A stretch of 64,000 bases of DNA from Symsagittifera roscoffensis. Lineage: Eukaryota > Xenacoelomorpha > Acoela > Convolutidae. The notes below the pieces were generated by a model. It worked only from the letters and a program-made list of their open reading frames with translations. It did no database searches and was not told where the DNA came from. The DNA is taken from contig NW_026971330.1 in assembly GCF_963678635.1 (NCBI RefSeq), positions 1 to 64,000 of the forward strand. The letters are read 5' to 3'. Shown in pieces: positions 31,101 through 42,900 of the stretch (positions within the stretch are counted from its first letter, which is position 1; each line of letters begins with the position of its first letter). Both the position numbers and the translations under genes were made by a program.

Positions 31101-33950
31101 TTCGTGGTCGCGCCGACTCCGCGATGGTCTGGAAAGTCGCGCCCTCTCCGCCTTGGTCTGAAAAGTAGCGCTGTCTCTGCCTTGGCCTGGAAAGTCTCGT
31201 CGTTTCCGCCTTGGTCGCAAGGAATTGATTCTTGGTCGCGCCGACTCCGCGATGGTCTGGAAAGTCGCGCCCTCTCCGCCTTGGTCTGAAAAGTAGCGCT
31301 GTCTCTGCCTTGGCCTAGAAAATCGCGTCGTCTCCGTATTGGTCGCGTGGAATTGATTATTGGTCGTGCCGTCTCCGCAATGGTCTGGAAAGTCGCACCC
31401 TCTCCGCCTCAACCTGAAAAGTTGCGTCTTGTCCGTCTTTGTCGCGTGGAATTGATTCTTGGTTGCAGCTTCTCCGCGATGGTCAGGAAAGTCGCGCCCT
31501 CTCCGCCGTGGTCTGAAAAGTAGCGCTGTCTCTGCCTTGGCCTGGAAAGTCTCGTTGTCTCCGCCTTGGTCGCAAGGAATCGATTCTTGGTCGCGCCGTC
31601 TCCGCGATGGTCTGGAAAGTCGCGCCCTCTCTGCCTTGGTTTGAAAAGTCGCGCTGTCTCTGCCTTGGCCTAGAAAGTCCGTCGTGTCCGTATTGGTCGC
31701 GTGGAATTGATTATTGGTCGCGCCGTCTCCGCGATGGTCTGGAAAGTTGCGCCCTCTCCGCCTCAACCTGAAAAGTTACGTCGTGTCCGTCTTGGAGGTG
31801 TGGAATTGATTCTTGGTTGCGCCTTCTCCGCGATGGTCAGAAAAGTCGCGCCCTCTCCGCCGTGGTCTGAAAAGTAGCGCTGTCTCTGCCTTGGCCTGGA
31901 AAGTCTCGTTGTCTCCGCCTTGGTCGCAAGGAATCGATTCTTGGTCGCGCCGTCTCCGCGATGGTCTGGAAAGTCGCGCCCTCTCTGCCTTGGTTTGAAA
32001 AGTCGCGCTGTCTCTGCCTTGGCCTAGAAAGTCCGTCGTGTCCGTATTGGTCGCGTGGAATTGATTATTGGTCGCGCCGTCTCCGCGATGGTCTGGAAAG
32101 TCGCGCCCTTCTCTCCTCAACCTGAAAAGTTGAGTCGTGTCCGTCTTGGAGGTGTGGAATTGATTCTTGGTTGCGCCTTCTCCGCGATGGTCAGGAAAGT
32201 CGCGCCCTCTCCGCCGTGGTCTGAAAAGTAGCGCTGTCTCTGCTTTGGCCTGGAAATTCTCGTTAACTCCGCCTTGGTCGCAAGGAATTGATTCTTGGTC
32301 GCGCCGACTCCGCGATGGTCTGGAAAGTCGCGCCCTCTCCGCCTTGGTCTGAAAAGTAGCGCTGTCTCTGCCTTGGCCTAGAAAATTGCGTCGTCTCCGT
32401 ATTGGTCGCGTGGAATTGATTATTGGTCGTGCCGTCTCCGCAATGGTCTGGAAAGTCGCACCCTCTCCGCCTCAACCTGAAAAGTTGCGTCTTGTCCGTC
32501 TTTGTCGCGTGGAATTGATTCTTGGTTGCAGCTTCTCCGCGATGGTCAGGAAAGTCGCGCCCTCTCCGCCGTGGTCTGAAAAGTAGCGCTGTCTCTGCCT
32601 TGGCCTGGAAAGTCTCGTTGTCTCCGCCTTGGTCGCAAGGAATCGATTCTTGGTCGCGGCGTCTCCGCGATGGTCTGGAAAGTCGCGCCCTCTCTGCCTT
32701 GGTTTGAAAAGTCGCGCTGTCTCTGCCTTGGCCTAGAAAGTCCGTCGTGTCCGTATTGGTCGCGTGGAATTGATTATTGGTCGCGCCGTCTCCGCGATGG
32801 TCTGGAAAGTCGCGCCCTCTCCGCCTCAACCTGAAAAGTTACGTCGTGTCCGTCTTGGAGGTGTGGAATTGATTCTTGGTTGCGCCTTCTCCGCGATGGT
32901 CAGAAAAGTCGCGCCCTCTCCGCCGTGGTCTGAAAAGTAGCGCTGTCTATGCCTTGGCCTGGAAAGTCTCGTTGTCTCCGCCTTGGTCGCAAGGAATCGA
33001 TTCTTGGTCGCGCCGTCTCCGCGATGGTCTGGAAAGTCGCGCCCTCTCTGCCTTGGTTTGAAAAGTCGCGCTGTCTCTGCCTTGGCCTAGAAAGTCCGTC
33101 GTGTCCGTATTGGTCGCGTGGAATTGATTATTGGTCGCGCCGTCTCCGCGATGGTCTGGAAAGTCACGCCCTTCTCTCCTCAACCTGAAAAGTTGAGTCG
33201 TGTCCGTCTTGGAGGTGTGGAATTGATTCTTGGTTGCGCCTTCTCCGCGATGGTCAGGAAAGTCGCGCCCTCTCCGCCGTGGTCTGAAAAGTAGCGCTGT
33301 CTCTGCCTTGGCCTGGAAATTCTCGTTGTCTCCGCCTTGGTCGCAAGGAATCGATTCTTGGTCGCGCCGTCTCCGCGATGGTCTGGAAAGTCGCGCCCTC
33401 TCTGCTTTTGTCTGAAAAGTCGCGCTGCCTTGGCCTTGGCCTAGAAAGTCCGTCGTGTCCGTATTGGTCGCGTGGAATTGATTCTTGGTCGCACCTTTTC
33501 CGCGATGGTCAGGAAAGTCGCGCCCTCTCCGTCGTGGTCGAGAAAAAAAAAAGCGCTGTTTCTGCCTTGGCCTGGAAAGTCTCGTCGTTTCCGCCTTGGT
33601 CGCAAGGAATTGATTCTTGGTCGCGCCGACTCCGCGATGGTCTGGAAAGTCGCGCCCTCTCTGCCTTGGTCTGAAAAGTAGCGCTGTCTCTGCCTTGGCC
33701 TAGAAAGTCGCGTCGTCTCCGTATTGGTCGCGTAGAATTGATTATTGGTCGCGCCGTCTCCGCGATGGTCTGAAAAGTCGCGCCCTCTCCGCCTCAATCT
33801 GAAAAGTTGCGTCGTGCCGTCTTGGTCGCGTGGAATTGATTCTTGGTCGCGCCTTCTCCGCGATGGTCTGGAAAGTCGCGCCCACTCCGACTCAACCTGA
33901 AAAGTTGCGTCGTGTCCTCTTGGTCGCGTGGAATTGATTCTTGGTCGCAC
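25171..33950. repeat. Satellite block II, 354/355-bp higher-order repeats
   Basis: The same marker (ttctccgcgatggtcaggaa following ttgcgc or ttgcag) recurs at about 25432, 25786, 26140, 26495, 26850, 27205, and again 28849, 29203, 29558, 29912, 30266, and 31459, 31813, 32167, 32522, 32876, 33230. Intervals are 354 or 355 bases. One unit is 128 + 128 + ~99 bases, i.e. eleven monomers. Units interrupted by gtcggaaaaaaagcgctgtc form a second sub-type. Confidence 0.88.
25432..29429. repeat. Two 1,999-bp segments duplicated in tandem inside the satellite
   Basis: Markers at 25432, 25786, 26140, 26495 and 26850 recur exactly 1,999 bases later at 27431, 27785, 28139, 28494 and 28849, including private variants such as the gtcggaaaaaaagcgct unit and the gactcaaccttaaaag unit. 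Only scattered base differences separate the two. Confidence 0.88.
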
Positions 33951-36900
33951 CTTCTCCGCGATGGTCAGGAAAGTCGCACCCTCTCCGTCGTGGTCGGAAA
34001 AAAAGCGCTGTCTCTGCCTTGGCCTGGAAAGTCTCGTCGTTTCCGCCTTGGTCGCAAGGAATTGATTCGTGGTCGCGCCGTCTCCGCGATGGTCTGGAAA
34101 GTCGCGCCCTCTCTGCCATGGTCTGAAAAGTCGCGCTGTCTCTGCTTTAGCCTAGAAAGAAAGTCGCGTCGTCTCCGCTTTGGTCGCGAAGAATTGATTC
34201 TTGGTCGCGCCGACTCCGCGATGGTCTGGAAAGTCGCGCCCTCTCAGCCTCAACCTGAAAAGTTGCGTCGTGCTGTCTTGGTCGCGTGGAATTGATTCTT
34301 GGTCGCGCCTTCACCGCGATGGTCTGGAAAGTCGCGCCCACTCCGACTCAACCTGAAAAGTTGCGTCGTGTCCATCTTGGTTGCGTGGAATTGATTCTTG
34401 GTCGCACCTTCTCCGCGATGGTCAGGAAAGTCGCGCCCTCTCCATCTTGGTCTGAAAAGTAGCGCTGTCTCTGCCTTGGCCTAGAAAGTCGCGTCGTCTC
34501 CGTATTAGTCGCGTGGAATTGATTATTGGTCGCGCCGTCTCCGCGATGGTCTGAAAAGTCGCGCCCTCTCCGCCTCAATCTGAAAAGTTGCGTCGTGCCG
34601 TCTTGGTCGCGTGGAATTGATTCTTGGTCGGGCCTTCTCCGCGATGGTCTGGAAAGTCGCGCCCACTCCGACTCAACCTGAAAAGATGCGTCGTGTCCGT
34701 CTTGGTCGCGTGGAATTGATTCTTGGTCGCACCTTCTCCGCGATGGTCAGGAAAGTCGCGCCCTCTCCGTCTTGGTCTGAAAAGTAGCGCTGTCTCTGCC
34801 TTGGCCTAGAAAGTCGCGTCGTCTCCACTTTGGTCGCGAAGAATTGATTCTTGGTCGCGCCGACTCCGCGATGGTCTGAAAAGTCGCGCCCTCTCCGCCT
34901 CAATCTGAAAAGTTGCGTCGTGCCGTCTTGGTCGCGTGGAATTGATTCTTGGTCGCGCCTTCTCCGCGATGGTCTGGAAAGTCGCGCCCACTCCGACTCA
35001 ACCTGAAAAGTTGCGTCGTGTCCGTCTTGGTCGCGTGGAATTGATTTTTGGTCGCACCTTCTCCGCGATGGTCAGGAAAGTCGCGCCCTCTCCGCCTTGG
35101 TCTGAAAAGTAGCGCTGTCTCTGTCTTGGCCTAGAAAGTCGCGTCGTCTCCGTATTGGTCGCGTGGAATTGATTATTGGTCGCGCCGACTCCGCGATGGT
35201 CTGGAAAGTCGCGCCCTCTCCGCCTTGGTCTGAAAAGTAGCGCTGTCTCTGCCTTGGCCTAGAAAGTCGCGTCGTCTCCGTATTGGTCGCGTAGAATTGA
35301 ATATTGGTCGCGCCGTCTCGGCGATGGTCTGGAAATTCGCGCCCTCTCAGCCTCAACCTGAAAAGTTGCGTCGTGCTGTCTTGGTCGCGTGGAATTGATT
35401 CTTGGTCGCGCCTTCACCGCGATGGTCTGGAAAGTCGCGCCCACTCCGACTCAACCTGAAAAGTTGCGTCGTGTCCGTCTTGGTTGCGTGGAATTGATTC
35501 TTGGTTGCACCTTCTCCGCGATGGTCAGGAAAGTCGCGCCCTCTCCGTCTTGGTCTGAAAAGTAGGGCTGTCTCTGCCTTGGCCTAGAAAGTCGCGTCGT
35601 TTCCGTATTGGTCGCGTGGAATTGATTATTGGTCGCGCCGTCTCCGCGATGGTCTGAAAAGTCGCGCCCTCTCCGCCTCAATCTGAAAAGTTGCGTCGTG
35701 CCGTCTTGGTCGCGTGGAATTGATTCTTGGTCGCGCCTTCTCCGCGATGGTCTGGAAAGTCGCGCCCACTCCGACTCAACCTGAAAAGTTGCGTCGTGTC
35801 CGTCTTGGTCGCGTGGAATTGATTTTTGGTCGCACCTTCTCCGCGATGGTCAGGAAAGTCGCGCCCTCTCCGCCTTGGTCTGAAAAGTAGCGCTGTCTCT
35901 GTCTTGGCCTAGAAAGTCGCGTCGTCTCCGTATTGGTCGCGTGGAATTGATTATTGGTCGCACCGTCTCCGCGATGGTCTGGAAAGTTGCGCCCTCTCCG
36001 CCTTGGTCTGAAAAGTTGCGTCGTGCCGTCTTGGTGGCGTGGAATTGATTCTTGGTCGCGCCTTCTCCGCGATGGTCAGGAAAGTCGCGCCCTCTCCGTC
36101 TTGGTCTGAAACGTAGCGCTGTCTCTGCCTTGGCCTAGAAAGTCGCGTCGTCTCCGTATTGGTCGCGTGGAATTGATTATTGGTCGCGCCGTCTCCGCGA
36201 TGGTCTGAAAAAACGCGCCCTCTCCGAATCAACCTGAAAAGTTGCGTCGTGCCGTCTTGGTCGCGTGGAATTGATTCTTGGTCGCGCCTTCTCCGCGATG
36301 GTCAGGAAAGTCGCGCCCTCTCCATCTTCGTCTGAAAAGTAGCGCTGTCTCTGCCTTGGCCTAGAAAGTCGCGTCGTCTCCGTATTGGTCGCGTGGAATT
36401 GATTATTGGTCGCGCCGTCTCCGCGATGGTCTGAAAAGTCGCGCCCTCTCCGCCTCAATCTGAAAAGTTGCGTCGTGCCGTCTTGGTCGCGTGGAATTGA
36501 TTCTTGGTCGCGCCTTCTCCGCGATGGTCTGGAGAGTCGCGCCCACTCCGTCGTGGTCGGAAAAAAAGCGCTGTCTCTGCCTTGGCCTGGAAAGTCTCGT
36601 CGTTTCCGCCTTGGTCGCAAGGAATTGATTCTTGGTCGCGCCGTCTCCGCGATGGTCTGGAAAGTAGCGCCCTCTCTGCCTTGGTCTGAAAAGTCGCGCT
36701 GTCTCTGCTTTAGCCTAGAAAGAAAGTCGCGTCGTCTCCGCTTTGGTCGCGAAAAATTGATTCTTGGTCGCGCCGACTCCGCGATGGTCTGGAAAGTCGC
36801 GCCCTCTCCGCCTTGGTCTGAAAAGTAGCGCTGTCTCTGCCTTGGCCTAGAAAGTCGCGTCGTCTCCGTATTGGTCGCGTAGAATTGAATATTGGTCGCG

Positions 36901-39900
36901 CCGTCTCGGCGATGGTCTGGAAAGTCGCGCCCTCTCAGCCTCAACCTGAAAAGTTGCGTCGTATTGTCTTGGTCGCGTGGAATTGATTCTTGGTCGCGCC
37001 TTCACCGCGATGGTCTGGAAAGTCGCGCAACCTCCGACTCAACCTGAAAAGTTGCGTCGTGTCCGTATTGGTTGCGTGGAATTGATTCTTGGTCGCACCT
37101 TCTCCGCGATGGTCAGGAAAGTCGCGCCCTCTCCGTCTTGGTCTGAAAAGTAGCGCTGTCTCTGCCTTGGCCTAGAAAGTCGCGTCGTCTCCTTATTGGT
37201 CGCGTGGAATTGATTATTGGTCGCGCCGTCTCCGCGATGGTCTGAAAAGTCGCGCCCTCTCCGCCTCAATCTGAAAAGTTGCGTAGTGCCGTCTTAGTCG
37301 CGTGGATTTGATTCTTGGTCGCGCCTTCTCCGCGATGGTCTGGAAAGTCGCGCCCACTCCGACTCAACCTGAAAAGTTGCGTCGTGTCCGTCTTGGTCGC
37401 GTGGAATTGATTCTTGGTCGCACCTTCTCCGCGATGGTCTGGAAAGTAGCGCCCACTCCGACTCAAACTGAAAAATTGCGTCGTGTCCGTCTTGGTTGCG
37501 TGGAATTGATTCTTGATTGCACCTTCTCCGCGATGGTCAGGAAAGTCGCGCCCTCTCCGCCTAGGACTGAAAAGTAGCGCTATCTCTGTCTTGGCCTAGA
37601 AAGTCGCGTCGTCTCCGTATTGGTCGCGTGGAATTGATTATTGGTCGCACCGTCTCCGCGATGGTCTGGAAAGTCGCGCCCTCTCCGCCTTGGTCTGAAA
37701 AGTTGCGTCGTGCCGTCTTGGTGGCGTGGAATTGATTCTTGGTCGCGCCTTCTCCGCGATGGTCAGGAAAGTCGCGCCCTCTCCGTCTTGGTCTGAAACG
37801 TAGCGCTGTCTCTGCCTTGGCCTAGAAAGTCGCGTCGTCTCCGTATTGGTCACGTGGAATTGATTATTGGTCGCGCCGTCTCCGAGATGGTCTGAAAAAA
37901 CGCGCCCTCTCCGACTCAACCTGAAAAGTTGTGTCGTGCCGTCTTGGTCGCGTGGAATTGATTCTTGGTCGCGCCTTCTCCGCGATGGTCAGGAAAGTCG
38001 CGCCCTCTCCGTCGTGGTCGGAAAAGTAGCGCTGTCTCTGCCTTGGCCTGGAAAGTCTCGTCGTTTCCGCCTTGGTCGCAAGGAATTGATTCTTGGTCGC
38101 GCCGTCTCCGCGATGGTCGGGAAAGTCGCGCCCTCTCTGCCTTGGTCTGAAAAGTCGCGCTGTCTTTGCTTTAGCCTAGAAAGTCGCGTCGTCTCCGTAT
38201 TGGTCGCGTGGAATTGATTATTGGTCGCGCCGTCTCCGCGATGGTCTGAAAAGTCGCGCCCTCTCCGCCTCAATCTGAAAAGTTGCGTCGTGCCGTCTTG
38301 GTCGCGTGAAATTGATTCTTGGTCGCGCCTTCTCCGCGATGGTCTGGAAAGTCGCGCCCACTCCGACTCAACCTGAAAAGTTGCGTCGTGTCCGTCTTGG
38401 TCGCGTGGAATTGATTCTTGATCGCACCTTCTCCGCGATGGTCAGGAAAGTCGCGAACTCTCCGCCTTGGACTGAAAAGTAGCGCTGTCTCTGTCTTGGC
38501 TAGAAAGTCGCGTCGTCTCCGTATTGGTCGCGTGGAATTGATTATTGGTCGCACCGTCTCCGCGATGGTCTGGAAAGTCGCGCCCTCTCCGCCTTGGTCT
38601 GAAAAGTTGCGTCGTGCCGTCTTGGTGGCGTGGAATTGATTCTTGGTCGCGCCTTCTCCGCGATGGTTAGGAAAGTCGCGCCCTCTCCGTCTTGGTCTGA
38701 AACGTAGCACTGTCTCTGCCTTGGCCTAGAAAGTCGCGTCGTCTCCATATTGGTCGCGTGGAATTGATTATTGGTCGCGCCGTCTCCGCGATGGTCTGAA
38801 AAAACGCGCCCTCTCCGACTCAACCTGAAAAGTTGCGTCGTGCCGTCTTGGTCGCTTGAAATTGATTCTTGGTCGCGCCTTCTCCGCGATGGTCAGGAAA
38901 GTCGCGCCCTCTCCATCGTGGTCGGAAAAGTGGCGCTGTCTCTGCCTTGGCCTGGAAAGTCTCGTCGTTTCCGCCTTGGTCGCAAGGAATTGATTATTGG
39001 TCGCGCCGTCTCCACGATGGTCTGGAAAGTCGCGCCCTCTCTGCCTTGGTCTGAAAAGTCGCGCTGTCTCTGCTTTAGCCTAGAAAGTCGCGTCGTCTCC
39101 GCCTTGGTCGCGAAGAATTGATTCTTGGTCGCGCCGACTCCGCAATGGTCTGGAAAGTCGCGCCCTCTCCGCCTTGGTCTGAAAAGTAGCGCTGTCTCTG
39201 CCTTGGCCTAGAAAGTCGCGTCGTCTCCGTATTGGTCGCGTAGAATTGAATATTGGTCGCGCCGTCTCGGCGATGGTCTTGAAAGTTGCGCCCTCTCAGC
39301 CTCAACCTGAAAAGTTGAGTCGTGCTGTCTTGGTCGCGTGGAATTGATTCTTGGTCGCGCCTTCACCGCGATGGTCTGGAAAGTCGCGCCCACTCCGACT
39401 CAACCTGAAAAGTTGCGTCGTGTCCGTCTTGGTTGCGTGGAATTGATTCTTGGTCGCGCCTTCTCCGCGATGGTCAGGAAAGTCGCGCCCTCTCCGTCTT
39501 GGTCTGAAAAGTAGCGCTGTCTCTGCCTTGGCCTAGAAAGTCGCGTCGTCTCCGTATTGGTCGCGTGGAATTGATTATTGGTCGCGCCGTCTCCGCGATG
39601 GTCTAAAAAGTCGCGCCCTCTCCGACTCAACCTGAAAAGTTGCGCGTTGCTGTCATGGTCGCGTGGAATTGATTCTTGGTCGCGCCTTCACTGCGATGGT
39701 CTGGAAAGTCGCGCCCACTCCGACTCAACCTGAAAAGTTGCGTCGTGTCCGTCTTGGTTGCGTGGAATTGATTCTTGGTCGCACCTTCTCCGCGATGGTC
39801 TGGAAAGTCGCGCCCTCTCCGCCTCAATCTGAAAAGTTGCGTCGTGCCGTCTTGGTCGCGTGGAATTGATTCTTGGTCGCGCCTTCTCCGCGATGGTCTG

Positions 39901-42900
39901 GAAAGTCGCGCCCACTCCAACTCAACCTGAAAAGTTGCGTCGTGTCTGTCTTGGTTGCGTGGAATTGATTCTTGGTCGCACCTTCTCCGCGATGGTCAGG
40001 AAAGTCACGCCCTCTCCGTCTTGTTCTAAAAAGTAGCGCTGTCTCTGCCTTGGCCTAGAAAGTCGCGTCGTCTCCGTATTGGTCGCGTGGAATTGATTAT
40101 TGGTCGCGCCGTCTCCGCGATGGCCTGAAAAGTCGCGCGCTCTCCGCCTCAATCTGAAAAGTTGCGTCGTGCCGTCTTGGTCGCGTGGAATTGATTCTTA
40201 GTCGCGCCTTCTCCGCGATGGTCAGGAAAGTCGCGCCCTCTCCGTCTTGGTCTGAAAAATAGCGCTGTCTCTGCCTTGGCCTAGAAAGTCGCGTCGTCTC
40301 CGTATTGGTCGCGTGGAATTGATTATTGGTCGCGCCGTCTCCGCGATGGTCTGAAAAGTCGCGCCCTCTGCGCCTCAATCTGAAAAGTTGCGTCGTGCCG
40401 TCTTGGTCGCGTGGAATTGATTCTTGGTCGCGCCTTCTCCGCGATGGTCTTGAAAGTCGCGCGCTCTCCGCCTCAATCTGAAAAGTTGCGTCGTGCCGTC
40501 TTGGTCAGGTGGAATTGATTCTTAGTCGCGCCTTCTCCGCGATGGTCAGGAAAGTCGCGCCCTCTCCGTCTTGGTCTGAAAAGTAGCGCTGTCTCTGCCT
40601 TGGCCTAGAAAGTCGCGTCGTCTCCGTATTGGTCGCGTGGAATTGATTATTGGTCGCGCCGTCTCCGCGATGGTCTGAAAAGTTGCGCGCTCTCCGACTC
40701 AATCTGAAAAGTTGCGTCGTGCCGTCTTGGTCGCGTGGAATTGATTCTTGGTCGCGCCTTCTCCGCGATGGTCAGGAAAGTTGCGCCCTCTCCGTCTTGG
40801 TCTGAAAAGTAGCGCTGTCTCTGCCTTGGCCTAGAAAGTCGCGTCGTCTCCGTATTGGTCGCGTGGAATTGATTATTGGTCGCGCCGTCTCCGCGATGGC
40901 CTGAAAAGTCGCGCCCTCTCCGACTCAACCTGAAAAGTTGCGTCGTGCCCTCTTGGTCGCGTGGAATTGATTCTTGGTCGCGCCTTCTCCGCGATGGTCT
41001 GGAAAGTCGCGCCCACTCCGACTCAACCTGAAAAGTTGCGTCGTGTCCGTCTTGGTTGCGTGGAATTGATTCTTGGTCGCACCTTCTCCGCGATGGTCAG
41101 GAAAGTCGCGCCCTCTCCGTCTTGGTCTGAAAATTAGCGCTGTCTCTGCCTTGGCCTAGAAAGTCGCGTCGTCTCCGTATTGGTCGCGTGGAATTGATTA
41201 TTGGTCGCGCCGTCTCCGCAATGGCCTGAAAAGTCGCGCGCTCTCCGCCTCAATCTGAAAAGTTGCGTCGTGCCGTCTTGGTCGCGTGGAATTGATTCTT
41301 AGTCGTGCCTTCTCCGCGATGGTCAGGAAAGTCGCGCCCTCTCCGTCTTGGTCTGAAAAGTAGCGCTGTCTCTGCCTTGGCCTAGAAAGTCGCTTCGTCT
41401 CCGTATTGGTCGCATGGAATTGATTATTGGTCGCGCCGTCTCCGCGATGGTCTGAAAAGTCGCGCCCTCTCCGCCTCAATCTGAAAAGTTGCGTCGTGCC
41501 GTCTTGGTCGCGTGGAATTGATTCTTGGTCGCGCCTTCTCCGCGATGGTCTTGAAAGTCGCGCCCACTCCGACTCAACCTGAAAAGTTGCGTCGTGTCCG
41601 TCTTGGTTGCGTGGAATTGATTCTTGGTCGCACCTTCTCCGCGATGGACAGGAAAGTCGCGCCCTCTCCGTCTTGGTCTGAAAAGTAGCGCTGTCTCTGC
41701 CTTGGCCTAGAAAGTCGCGTCGTCTCCGTATTGGTCGCGTGGAATTGATTATTGGTCGCGCCGTCTCCGCGATGGTCTGAAAAGTTGCGCGCTCTCCGAC
41801 TCAATCTGAAAAGTTGCGTCGTGCCGTCTTGGTCGCGTGGAATTGATTCTTGGTCGCGCCTTCTCCGCGATGGTCAGGAAAGTTGCGCCCTCTCCGTCTT
41901 GGTCTGAAAAGTAGCGCTGTCTCTGCCTTGGCCTAGAAAGTCGCGTCGTCTCCGTATTGGTCGCGTGGAATTGATTATTGGTCGCGCCGTCTCCGCGATG
42001 GTCTGAAAAGTCGCGCCCTCTCCGCCTCAATCTGAAAAGTTGCGTCGTGCCGTCTTGGTCGCGTGGAATTGATTCTTGGTCGCGCCTTCTCCGCGATGGT
42101 CTTGAAAGTCGCGCCCTCTCCGACTCAACCTGAAAAGTCGCGTCGTCTCCGTATTGATCGCGTGGAATTGATTATTGGTCGCGCCGTCTCCGCGATGGCC
42201 TGAAAAGTCGCGCCCTCTCCGACTCAACCTGAAAAGTTGCGTCGTGCCCTCTTGGTCGCGTGGAATTGATTCTTGGTCGCGCCTTCTCCGCGATGGTCTG
42301 GAAAGTCGCGCCCACTCCGACTCAACCTGAAAAGTTGCGTCGTGTCCGTCTTGGTTGCGTGGAATTGATTCTTGGTCGCACCTTCTCCGCGATGGTCAGG
42401 AAAGTCGCGCCCTCTCCGTCTTGGTCTGAAAATTAGCGCTGTCTCTGCCTTGGCCTAGAAAGTCGCGTCGTCTCCGTATTGGTCGCGTGGAATTGATTAT
42501 TGGTCGCGCCGTCTCCGCGATGGCCTGAAAAGTCGCGCGCTCTCCGCCTCAATCTGAAAAGTTGCGTCGTGCCGTCTTGGTCGCGTGGAATTGATTCTTA
42601 GTCGTGCCTTCTCCGCGATGGTCAGGAAAGTCGCGCCCTCTCCGTCTTGGTCTGAAAAGTAGCGCTGTCTCTGCCTTGGCCTAGAAAGTCGCGTCGTCTC
42701 CGTATTGGTCGCGTGGAATTGATTATTGGTCGCGCCTTCTCCGCGATGGTCTTGAAAGTCGCGCCCTCTCCGACTCAACCTGAAAAGTCGCGTCGTCTCC
42801 GTATTGATCGCGTGGAATTGATTATTGGTCGCGCCGTCTCCGCGATGGCCTGAAAAGTCGCGCCCTCTCCGACTCAACCTGAAAAGTTGCGTCGTGCCCT

